Source: Candidatus Saccharimonadota bacterium
GTDB taxonomy: Bacteria > Patescibacteriota > Saccharimonadia > Saccharimonadales > Saccharimonadaceae
Assembly (NCBI GenBank): GCA_028289015.1
Contig: JAQGHC010000031.1
Location: forward strand, 19,605-83,604
Length of the DNA stretch: 64,000 nt
Reading direction: 5' to 3'
Of the stretch, positions 30,605 to 39,347 are shown one piece after another. Each line of letters starts with the position of its first letter. Positions within the stretch are counted from its first letter, which is position 1. The notes under the pieces are model-generated. The model ran no database searches and had not been told where the DNA came from. It saw only the letters and a program-made list of their open reading frames with translations. The translations under genes were made by a program, and so were the position numbers.

Positions 30605-32193
30605 TGAATATTCGACGAAATAAATACAATCCTGAGAATCGAAATGGTGATCGAATGCCACCCGCAGATGCGCGGGCATTTAAGGAAGAGAACGGACAAA
30701 TATATAAAAGAGTGGGTGTCGACTTCGGTCCGGGCTATACATATGTTCCAGTAGATACTCCTGTAGCAGATGCGCCCGTACAGCTGCCTTCAGCGGCCCT
30801 ACGAATGGAAGATCGTTTCCGCGCTGCCCTTGCCGCTTCGCAAATCACAACAGAGCGTACAGCTGATATTCAGCCTTCGAGCGCTGATAAAGCAGAAACA
30901 TTACAGCGAGCATTGCGGGCGCAGGAAGGTCTTCGTCAACATATCGTACAGGAGCTTGCCGATATACAAGAAGCGAATGCAAGAGAAGAAATGGATAGGG
31001 TAAGAGAAGAAATGGACACGCAAAATGCACTTGATCAAGAAGCATTAAAATACGTTGTGACTACGGGTGGCGTAGTAGGTATACCGAAGATGCCGTTACC
31101 TGCACATAACTCGCAGATAAATACTTCCACGGTTGCTCATAGTTCGGAGCGTAAAAGCGTGGAAGCGCAAGATAAACCGACGCGCGCACGAATGAATCGT
31201 AAAGTAAGCGCACGGGTTCTCGTAGCTTCCGGTGTTCTTGTTGTTGGAGCAGGTGCGGCCGCTGCTGTCGTCGTACCTAATGACTTAACTGCGGCATTTT
31301 TGGGAAAGAATGATACGCAAGGTAATGACGAAGCGAAAGAAATGCTCCCTTTGCCAACAGCGGCATTGGTTGATTCTTTTGCTGGATGTTTAGATGATAA
31401 TGGCGCAGGCCCATCGTTAATCGACCTACCCGTTACTTCGCAAATCGAGGTAGGATATTCGTATACTGGATCTAAAAATACTCCAAAAATACTTGAAACA
31501 AGTTTTTACGATGATAATAATAAGCTGATTAAAGCAAACGCCAAGCCGGTTATTGTTACCTCCAACGCACCCGCAAAAGTCGCTGCATGTATACCAGAAG
31601 CGGATCGTGTGACTGCTGTCACTGCCGAAGGTAGCAAGGTGACAGTTGATTTGTCGAAAATTTCAACTCAGTTATATCAGGATGTCAATGTCGGTGAAAT
31701 TGCACGTGGCTTTGCTGTTTCTAATACGGTGGCGAATCCATTGACTGACCTTTACCCATTAGCTGAAGTGATCAACGGCATCGTAGAGGAAAGTAAAGCA
31801 CGGCCAGATACCGATGAAAAAATGACCCCTGAAATTGCAGCCGGTATACAGCGAAATTATGACGACAAGAGTAATGTCGTCGCCGAAATACGCCAGGCTC
31901 AAGTCAAAACTGTACAGGCTCTCATTCGTCCTGGTGGTGGATATGCGGAAAAAATCAAAGCGTTTGTTAAAGAGCGTATAGTGGAAAAAATCAAAGCGAG
32001 GGCCGCGGAATTAAAACAGCAAGGTTTGACGGATGTTGAGTCGCCAAGTGTTGTCTTTGTGTCTGAGGCAGAAAACCTTGAAGAAAAAAATCCTGAACCC
32101 CCACAAGTGGACAGCTTTAAATTAGCTGATGCGGTGAAAATTACTAGCTTTCCTAATACATTAAATTCTGCCATACCAGAGGCGAAAAAATAA
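30604..32193 (+). CDS. orphan single-TM envelope protein (cluster gene 3), possible paralogue of gene 1
   Basis: TM KVSARVLVASGVLVVGAGAAAAVVV; TAATG overlap with gene 2. Confidence 0.75.
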   Translation: MNIRRNKYNPENRNGDRMPPADARAFKEENGQIYKRVGVDFGPGYTYVPVDTPVADAPVQLPSAALRMEDRFRAALAASQITTERTADIQPSSADKAETLQRALRAQEGLRQHIVQELADIQEANAREEMDRVREEMDTQNALDQEALKYVVTTGGVVGIPKMPLPAHNSQINTSTVAHSSERKSVEAQDKPTRARMNRKVSARVLVASGVLVVGAGAAAAVVVPNDLTAAFLGKNDTQGNDEAKEMLPLPTAALVDSFAGCLDDNGAGPSLIDLPVTSQIEVGYSYTGSKNTPKILETSFYDDNNKLIKANAKPVIVTSNAPAKVAACIPEADRVTAVTAEGSKVTVDLSKISTQLYQDVNVGEIARGFAVSNTVANPLTDLYPLAEVINGIVEESKARPDTDEKMTPEIAAGIQRNYDDKSNVVAEIRQAQVKTVQALIRPGGGYAEKIKAFVKERIVEKIKARAAELKQQGLTDVESPSVVFVSEAENLEEKNPEPPQVDSFKLADAVKITSFPNTLNSAIPEAKK

Positions 32194-32207
32194 GACTTGA
32201 GATCAAT

Positions 32208-33026
32208 ATGTCTGAACAATCACCTAGCACTCCTTTCGAATCCTTCGTCGTCCCCACGCCTGAAGAGTTGTCTGAATTTGGCGTGCGTTTAGAACAAGCG
32301 GTGGCGGCCCATCAGCCAGAGGGGGGTGTAGAGGGGGATCGCAATGAGTTGAAGGAGGATTATGAGGCTGCAAGCGCGGACCATGCAAAAAAACGGGCAG
32401 AGATAGTGGCTGCGCAGGCTAGTATCAATGAGGTGCAAGAAGAAATAGTAGACATCATAGACAGTATGAGTAACGATGATGCAATGATCCCCGAAGATGA
32501 ACCATCGGCAGCTGAAATGATTCGCACTCGGACGGATATACTGTATGGTCGTTTACGTAAAAGTAAACAAAAAAAAGCGCATCTAGTACAGACTATCAAA
32601 ATCCTGCAGCAGGAAATGGACGCCATAAGTGCATACAAAGACCGTAATCGACAAGCTGAGCAACATTTAGTGGACAGGGGGGTGACACTAAGACAAGAGT
32701 TGAGTCGTCTTGCTTTAGTGATGAGCGCCATAGGCAATCTTGGAGAGCTGAAGCCTACCTTACCTCGTTATGCTGATAGGTATCATTACTTCCCGGCAGA
32801 GAGCGATAATGGTTTGGATGATTTTATCAATATAGGAGCAGAACCTGGAGAACGGTATACGACGGTATCGCTTCCTGTGCCCTTTGTCGTGCCAGTTATG
32901 GCGGCCGACGAATTAGCCGTTGTGCCACAAGAGGCCCCTATTAGACCCGTCCTCCCTCCCGTGCAAATTTCACCCAAGACGCAAAAAAAGTTTTTAAAGC
33001 CAATAACGAATATGAACAGAAGATAA
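32208..33026 (+). CDS. coiled-coil cytoplasmic protein (cluster gene 4)
   Basis: Heptad-rich Glu/Lys/Gln region, no TM; 14-nt gap from gene 3. Confidence 0.7.
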   Translation: MSEQSPSTPFESFVVPTPEELSEFGVRLEQAVAAHQPEGGVEGDRNELKEDYEAASADHAKKRAEIVAAQASINEVQEEIVDIIDSMSNDDAMIPEDEPSAAEMIRTRTDILYGRLRKSKQKKAHLVQTIKILQQEMDAISAYKDRNRQAEQHLVDRGVTLRQELSRLALVMSAIGNLGELKPTLPRYADRYHYFPAESDNGLDDFINIGAEPGERYTTVSLPVPFVVPVMAADELAVVPQEAPIRPVLPPVQISPKTQKKFLKPITNMNRR

Positions 33027-33039
33027 GGTAGAGTATATT

Positions 33040-35802
33040 ATGGAACGAGCAGTAAAAAGACAGTCACCATTCGATATCAATCTGACACCGGAGAATATTG
33101 ATGGTTATGTGGATACATTTTTGAGTCAGGTTACTCCAGAGTGTCTTATTGGTACGGCGGATGAGCGTACCGCGTTCACTGCAATATTATCGGGTTTTAA
33201 GGGTAATATCCGTAATCAGGTTTCTAGGTTTCAGGCGGATACGACGCTAAGAAAAATAGATGAAGCGGTTGCCGCAAAGCATTACGAACAAGTGCAACAC
33301 GTCCTTGATTCTGGCGCAGTGACGGAGGATTTTATCGCTACCATTCGCGAAGTTCCAGTACTTTTTAGCCCGGTGCAAAAAAACATCGACATGCTTCGCG
33401 CAAAAGCGCTCGAGGATCAATGTCAGGCGCGCACTGCAAACACAAAATCATCCGCCACACTCCGCGAGACAGCGAAACATTCGGCACAAGTAGCGGCGGC
33501 TTACGCAGCTGATACCCCGGTATTAAAGCGTGGCCCAAAAACATTGATTGGCGAGCAGTACAATCTTTTAAAGCTTAGTGAGGCACGACAAAGTATGCCT
33601 AAAAATGATCCAGCACGAAAAGACATTGACGGCATCGTCAGTGATGCATATGGAGAAAACTATGCCTTAAAAGAGACGAGCGCCACGGCTGAGCGCGTTC
33701 GTCAGGTGTTCGCTACATTCGCTACAGCGGCGGTGTTAACTACCGTCGCCAATCCCGCAGCGTATGCAAGCGAGACCAAAACTTCCCAAGTAATTCCTAA
33801 CGAGACGAAGCCTGATGAGCGTGTCATCACCATTAATGACAAAGTTCGCATACCCGTTCCTGTAAATCAAATAGTAAGTATTGAAGAAAAAAACGTAAAC
33901 ACCTCTTCACTGGACGATAGTAGAAGTAGTTCGAGTCAAATAGCCCAGGAAAAGCAAGAAAAATCTCAGGTGGTACCAAAGAAACCTGAAAAAAATCCTC
34001 TAAGCGCAAATGAACAAGTTGATGAAGTCAAAACAAAGTCGCAGGAATCACCTAATAAGAGTGAAGAGAAAACCAGTGATCGTAAGGCCGATGCGTTAGT
34101 CTTCCGGATACCACGCTCCGCCGCTAGTGACAAGCAGGCCAACAAGGTGAGCGACGATCTTGATTTACGTTTACCAGATACTTCACTTGAGGAAGATAAA
34201 TTACACGAAACTCCACTCCACGATACACTGGTCGGTAGGACAACTAATGCAGAGGGCGAAAAAGCGTATATAAATACAGATAATGAGAAGCGGTCGACTG
34301 AAAGACGCGAGGCTGAAGAAGGAGAAAATAAACCAGCCGTCAATAAGGCCGGAGAAAAAAATCGTGACGCATCAGCATCAAACGATCGTGCAGAGAGTGT
34401 TTTAGCGTCTCGTGATAAAAAAGCGGCCATACCTCAAGCGCAAATTGAAGGTATATTGGACGAACCTAAGCTTATTTTTAAAATACCACGCGAAAAGAAG
34501 TCTCTGAGTGAAGAGAAGCCTATCCAAATCACACTTGACGAGACTGACGAGAGTTTCCGTTTTTCGTTGAAAAAAGGTCAAAAAAGTACCGGTGTAAAAC
34601 CAATTGAACTACCTGACGGGTTAGAGATCGTTCCAATCCCTACTGTTCCTATTCCTGCACCAGAAGCACCTGCGCCTGCAATCGAACAGGCGCCTGTGAG
34701 CGAAACTGACTTCGTTCAAGCAGCACAAAAAATGATAGAGCGCGGCGGCGTTTGGGAGCGACGCGGGATAGCCATGAAGTTCTTTATTGAAGATCCCGAA
34801 CTTGCCTGCACGCCATCTCAAGCGGCAGGAATCGTCGGCAACTTACTGGGCGAGTCTGGTCCTGAAATGAATCCAGGACAGAATCAATTCGGTGGCCCAG
34901 CATTTGGTATTGTGCAGTGGGAGGCTTCACGCCTTCAAGACCTTAAGGAATTTGCAAAAGAGAACCTAACAGATTTCAAGACCCAACTTAATTTCATGAA
35001 GCATGAGTTACTCGGAAAGGAGCGCAGCGCATTTGCCGCTATCAAGACCGCAACAAATCGCAAAGACGCTGCGCTGATTGTGCGTGAACGATACGAGCGA
35101 CCAAGGGTGCACCGTGATCAAGAGCGAATAGACTATGCCAATGAAGTAGGTGACGCATTCAACAAAGAATACCAGGCTGTACAGGCAGCTAAATTACCTG
35201 CAAAATCTGAAACAACAAGCCCGGATAACATCCTTGTCGGATGGCCAACAACGGGCGAAGAAGCCATGGAGCTATTTAATCAGTGCGACTCACGCTGGGG
35301 GAATATCCTTAGTCCGAATGGACTCAAGGCGTGCTTGAATGCGTGTGGTCCGACGAATATCGCCATGGCGGTGCAGCTATTAAAGCCCGATCTTGATGTT
35401 ACGCCAAAAGAAACGATTGAATATGCGAATGCAAACAAACTGTGGTTTACGCCAGAAAGAGGTGCGCCAGATTCTGGCGGAGTTACGTATGACGGAATGC
35501 TTCAACTTGCAAAGAATTGGGGTGTGAATGGCAATAAGATGGGCCCGAACTCATTGAAAGATTTCGAGGCCTACAAGAAGATACTTGAAGATGGTGGGGT
35601 AATTATTGCGGCAGGCACTGGCCCGGCACCGTTTGTGATGCCAAAAGATGGTGCGCATTTCGTCACGATTCGTGGAATTACGAAGGATGGAAAATTCTTG
35701 GTTGCAGATCCGTATCCAAAGACGCCTGATACAAATACTGTCGCGTGGGATGCGCAACAAATTATGAATAGCACATTCGGCGCAGTTGTTTTATACAAGT
35801 AG
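33040..35802 (+). CDS. membrane-anchored phage-tail-lysozyme-like + C39-like peptidase protein (cluster gene 5)
   Basis: TM near aa 220-240; charged ~300-aa linker; AAGIVGNLLGESGPEMNPGQ...FGIVQWEASR (Phage_lysozyme2-like); ACGPTNIAMA...DGAHFVTIRGI...VADPYP (C39-like Cys/His/Asp). Confidence 0.8.
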   Translation: MERAVKRQSPFDINLTPENIDGYVDTFLSQVTPECLIGTADERTAFTAILSGFKGNIRNQVSRFQADTTLRKIDEAVAAKHYEQVQHVLDSGAVTEDFIATIREVPVLFSPVQKNIDMLRAKALEDQCQARTANTKSSATLRETAKHSAQVAAAYAADTPVLKRGPKTLIGEQYNLLKLSEARQSMPKNDPARKDIDGIVSDAYGENYALKETSATAERVRQVFATFATAAVLTTVANPAAYASETKTSQVIPNETKPDERVITINDKVRIPVPVNQIVSIEEKNVNTSSLDDSRSSSSQIAQEKQEKSQVVPKKPEKNPLSANEQVDEVKTKSQESPNKSEEKTSDRKADALVFRIPRSAASDKQANKVSDDLDLRLPDTSLEEDKLHETPLHDTLVGRTTNAEGEKAYINTDNEKRSTERREAEEGENKPAVNKAGEKNRDASASNDRAESVLASRDKKAAIPQAQIEGILDEPKLIFKIPREKKSLSEEKPIQITLDETDESFRFSLKKGQKSTGVKPIELPDGLEIVPIPTVPIPAPEAPAPAIEQAPVSETDFVQAAQKMIERGGVWERRGIAMKFFIEDPELACTPSQAAGIVGNLLGESGPEMNPGQNQFGGPAFGIVQWEASRLQDLKEFAKENLTDFKTQLNFMKHELLGKERSAFAAIKTATNRKDAALIVRERYERPRVHRDQERIDYANEVGDAFNKEYQAVQAAKLPAKSETTSPDNILVGWPTTGEEAMELFNQCDSRWGNILSPNGLKACLNACGPTNIAMAVQLLKPDLDVTPKETIEYANANKLWFTPERGAPDSGGVTYDGMLQLAKNWGVNGNKMGPNSLKDFEAYKKILEDGGVIIAAGTGPAPFVMPKDGAHFVTIRGITKDGKFLVADPYPKTPDTNTVAWDAQQIMNSTFGAVVLYK

Positions 35803-35856
35803 AAATCTAACTAATACTTCAATTTCAGATTCTGGTAATTAAAATCTCAGGTAGAT

Positions 35857-35907
35857 GCTGGCGCTCCACTCAACGTTTCGTTGAATAGAGCGCCAGCTTT
35901 GTTTTCG
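35857..35907. terminator. strong bidirectional terminator between convergent units
   Basis: GCTGGCGCTC-cact-CAACG-ttt-CGTTG-aata-GAGCGCCAGC then TTTGTTTT. Confidence 0.85.
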
Positions 35908-35917
35908 GTGTAAAAGG

Positions 35918-37441
35918 TTACGAAGCGGGGTTCAGCATTTCTCTGAGCTCCCGTTTCGCTACCGTTGAAGCAACCTCTTCGATCTGCGCTTGTAGGCCTG
36001 GTGTCGTATCTGCGCCTTCAAGGGCGCGGATGAGCCGCTTGATGAGTAGATTTTCTGCGGTAGCAGGCGTCGCCTTTACCAGGGTAGATGGCTCGTCACG
36101 TTCTCTCAACCGACGGTTGACGTGATATTTTTTCTGCTCCAGAGTCGGAACTTCTTGCTTGAAGCAATCCACCAAAATGCGTGCATATGCGACAAGTGTC
36201 TCAAGGCCCGTTTCTTCCGGTAGAACAGATGCCGGCTTGCCATCACGAATCCATTGACTGAATGGAACCATGTAGATTTTTTTGCCGGTAAATTCCTTTC
36301 GCTCCTCGTCGTAGTCGAATCCAAGGTCACGCAACAGCTGGGTGGGGTCATCCGTCCAGTATGGCGGCTTCTTTTCTTTAGTTTTGTGGTCAATCTGTGC
36401 TGCAACCAGTTCGGTTGCGACTGAATGGAATCTTTGAAGAAATTTTCCTACTGTATTGCCTTCATGGGTTCCATTGATGACGACGAATGAGTGTTTTTGA
36501 AGCTTGTCGATGTGATTAAGTTGGTAAAGATTGATCATTGTCGACAATAGCGTATTGAACGTGGCCATGTCGTCTGCAACTGCAGGGAACAGCACGACAT
36601 CAGCTTCAAGGAACAGCCCCTCGTTAGCTGCGTGGCTATTGCCATTACCGGTATCACCAAAGCAGTTGCGGTATTTTGGCCGCAACGTTTGATGCATCGA
36701 CAAGAACTCCTCCATCGTGAACTTGTTGTTTGTCGTATTCGGATCAGAAAGTAGCGCGTAGACGCTCGTCTGCTTGTGCTTGCCGAGGTTTTCGCATGCC
36801 GTCTCATGATCGATGATCAGGTCATGATCAGCAAGAACGTCGTTTAGGAGCGATTGCTCGCTTCTGCGCAAATCCAGCCGCAAATTAACCGTTCCGTCAT
36901 TCTCATTACCTTCGAGTAAGAGATTGGCGACCGTTGCAAGCCATGAATGCAAGACGGCCAAGTTTGTGATGAGCGGTGTTTTGCCGGCACCACCCTTGGA
37001 CGCCATGACGACAATCGTGCGTTTCATTCCTTTCAAAAGTTGCAGAATGTACGCGAGCTCCGCGTATGCCACTTCCAGCTCGATTTGCCTTTGTAGCTTC
37101 GCTTGCTCAGGCCTGAAAAGGACATCGTTAGCGCTAGTTGGATTGAACAGGTGTACTATTCTTTGAGCCACGCTCTTAACGGTTGCCGCAACGTCTTCAG
37201 GTCCTTCGTCCCGACTTTCGTCAAAACTATATAGTTCTAAGCTATCGTTGCGGAGCGCCTTAAGTGCATCCTCAACACCATTAACTAGCCGCAGGACATG
37301 TGCCCGCTCAGACACCACTTTCGCAGTCTGGTCAACTTCACCATCACCCAGTGATGGTGCCCTGCTTGGCTTTTCCGGAGGAGAAAATGCCTGTTTTTCG
37401 GGGTATTCACGCTGGGTGAGTTCAACCACATTTTGCGACAT
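35918..37441 (-). CDS. MinD/ParA-like P-loop ATPase, orphan
   Basis: IVVMASKGGAGKTPLITNLA deviant Walker A; SD GAAAGG before ATG 37441. Confidence 0.75.
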   Translation of the reverse strand: MSQNVVELTQREYPEKQAFSPPEKPSRAPSLGDGEVDQTAKVVSERAHVLRLVNGVEDALKALRNDSLELYSFDESRDEGPEDVAATVKSVAQRIVHLFNPTSANDVLFRPEQAKLQRQIELEVAYAELAYILQLLKGMKRTIVVMASKGGAGKTPLITNLAVLHSWLATVANLLLEGNENDGTVNLRLDLRRSEQSLLNDVLADHDLIIDHETACENLGKHKQTSVYALLSDPNTTNNKFTMEEFLSMHQTLRPKYRNCFGDTGNGNSHAANEGLFLEADVVLFPAVADDMATFNTLLSTMINLYQLNHIDKLQKHSFVVINGTHEGNTVGKFLQRFHSVATELVAAQIDHKTKEKKPPYWTDDPTQLLRDLGFDYDEERKEFTGKKIYMVPFSQWIRDGKPASVLPEETGLETLVAYARILVDCFKQEVPTLEQKKYHVNRRLRERDEPSTLVKATPATAENLLIKRLIRALEGADTTPGLQAQIEEVASTVAKRELREMLNPAS

Positions 37442-37700
37442 TTTGAAGCCTTTCATGTGTATGGACGATGGGAATCTTATTCATTACACCGAATTGTTAA
37501 TGTGCGTCTCACCTGACGCTCAAACTCGGTTCTAGAATGAAGCGAGCGAATGACAGGGAGTCTGTTTTCGCTGTTTGTTTGATGCTGATTATAGCATTTT
37601 AATGCATATTTAACAATAGATTTGCCTAATTGTATAGCAAATTGCCTTGCGTAAATATTGTGATGATAAAACAGACATAACCACGTATAATATAGAGTGA

Positions 37701-39179
37701 ATGAATGCGAAACTCGAAACAAAATTAAAAACACTGCCACGGTCCTCCGGAGTGTACTTTCATAAGTCGGTGAGCGGTGAAATTATATATGTCGGCAAAG
37801 CGGCGGTTTTGAAAAATCGGGTTCGTCAGTATTTTCAAAGTACGCGTGATATGGATGTGAAAACCAGAGCACTCGTTGCTGAAATTGATGATACGGACTG
37901 GATAGAAACAGAAAGTGAAATCGACGCGCTCTTTCTGGAATCTGAAATGGTCAAGCGCTATATGCCGCGCTATAACATTCTACTGCGAGACGACAAGTCG
38001 CAGACATTTGTGCGCATCGATATGAAGAGCGAGTGGCCGTATGTCTGTTTTACGCGTAATCCGGCCGATGACGATGCGGAATATTTCGGACCGTACTATA
38101 ACGGGTTTGCCGTCAAGAAGGCCCTGCGGTACCTGCGTAAGACGTTTCCGTACTACACCAAGCCGCGTACGACAGGTAGACCGGATTTGGATGCCCACTT
38201 GGGACTGAGTCCGTCGGCGACGACGACATCTGAGCAGTATCGTAATAGTCTGCGCAATCTTATTCGCTATCTCAAAGGCGAACGGGTGGCATTGGTGAGA
38301 GAAATCGAGCGTGATATGAAAACGGCCGCAGGGCTGCAGGATTTTGAAATGGCGGTACTGTACCGCAACCGGCTCAATAACCTCCGTGAATTACAGCGTA
38401 GGATTATGTTCGGCGACAAAGAATTTTTAGATATCAGCAAAGACAAAGCGCTTAGTGACCTACGCGACTTGTTAGGTCTGAAAAAGTTACCAGCACGCAT
38501 CGAGGGTTACGATATTTCGCATATGAGCGGAACGAATGTGGTTGCTAGTATGGTCGTGTTCAGTAACGGGGCGAGCGATAGAGCAAACTACCGCAAATTC
38601 AAGACGCGCATTGAACATAACAATGATTTTTATAACATGCACGAAACACTGACACGGCGGTTGAGCGAAAAAAACATTAAAGCCTGGGGGTGTCCAGATT
38701 TGATGTTGATTGACGGTGGTAAAGGGCAATTAGATGCAGCGCTACAGGCGCGTGACGAACGTGAGCAGACCAAAATTCCATTTATCGGCCTTGCAAAACG
38801 CGAAGAGCAGATCGTTATCCATCATCAAAAATCGGGTGTTATTTTAAACAAAGATAAATTAAGAGAATTAGACGGCTACGTGACGGTAACAGAAGATTTC
38901 ACACTCGTAAACCTACCGCATAGTACACATATAATCAAGTTGTTGCAGCGCATCCGTGACGAATCACATCGCTTTGCCGTTAGCTATCATACGGTATTAA
39001 AGCGTCAAAAACAGACGGCAAGCGCCCTTGAAGACATACCTGGTATCGGCCCAACTACCCGAAAAAAGCTGATCAAGACTTTTGGTAGTTTGCGCGGCGT
39101 ACAGGCCGCGACACCAGAGCAGCTAATTGTCGCGATCGGACCCGCTAAAGCGAAGATTTTAACGCAGTACCTGCCTTAG
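37701..39179 (+). CDS. uvrC: excinuclease ABC subunit C
   Basis: GIY-YIG (GVYFHKSVSGEIIYVGKA), UVR motif, EGYDISHMSG, C-terminal HhH. Confidence 0.96.
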   Translation: MNAKLETKLKTLPRSSGVYFHKSVSGEIIYVGKAAVLKNRVRQYFQSTRDMDVKTRALVAEIDDTDWIETESEIDALFLESEMVKRYMPRYNILLRDDKSQTFVRIDMKSEWPYVCFTRNPADDDAEYFGPYYNGFAVKKALRYLRKTFPYYTKPRTTGRPDLDAHLGLSPSATTTSEQYRNSLRNLIRYLKGERVALVREIERDMKTAAGLQDFEMAVLYRNRLNNLRELQRRIMFGDKEFLDISKDKALSDLRDLLGLKKLPARIEGYDISHMSGTNVVASMVVFSNGASDRANYRKFKTRIEHNNDFYNMHETLTRRLSEKNIKAWGCPDLMLIDGGKGQLDAALQARDEREQTKIPFIGLAKREEQIVIHHQKSGVILNKDKLRELDGYVTVTEDFTLVNLPHSTHIIKLLQRIRDESHRFAVSYHTVLKRQKQTASALEDIPGIGPTTRKKLIKTFGSLRGVQAATPEQLIVAIGPAKAKILTQYLP

Positions 39180-39347
39180 TTGACTTGCTACGTCGTAACT
39201 CGTATTGAAAAAACGAAAAGAGCCAACCTTCGACGTATGTCATGGACAACGGAGGGTGCTGAATTTTGACGATTGTTGTCTATATAGTACTTATGTTATA
39301 TTTAGACCAACATCTAGTACAGTATAAAATAAAAAGGACAATATCAT

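Noticed and set aside
33966-34430. Minus-strand 154-aa Ser/Leu-rich ORF
   Set aside because: Antisense of the low-complexity Lys/Glu/Ser linker of cluster gene 5; compositional artefact
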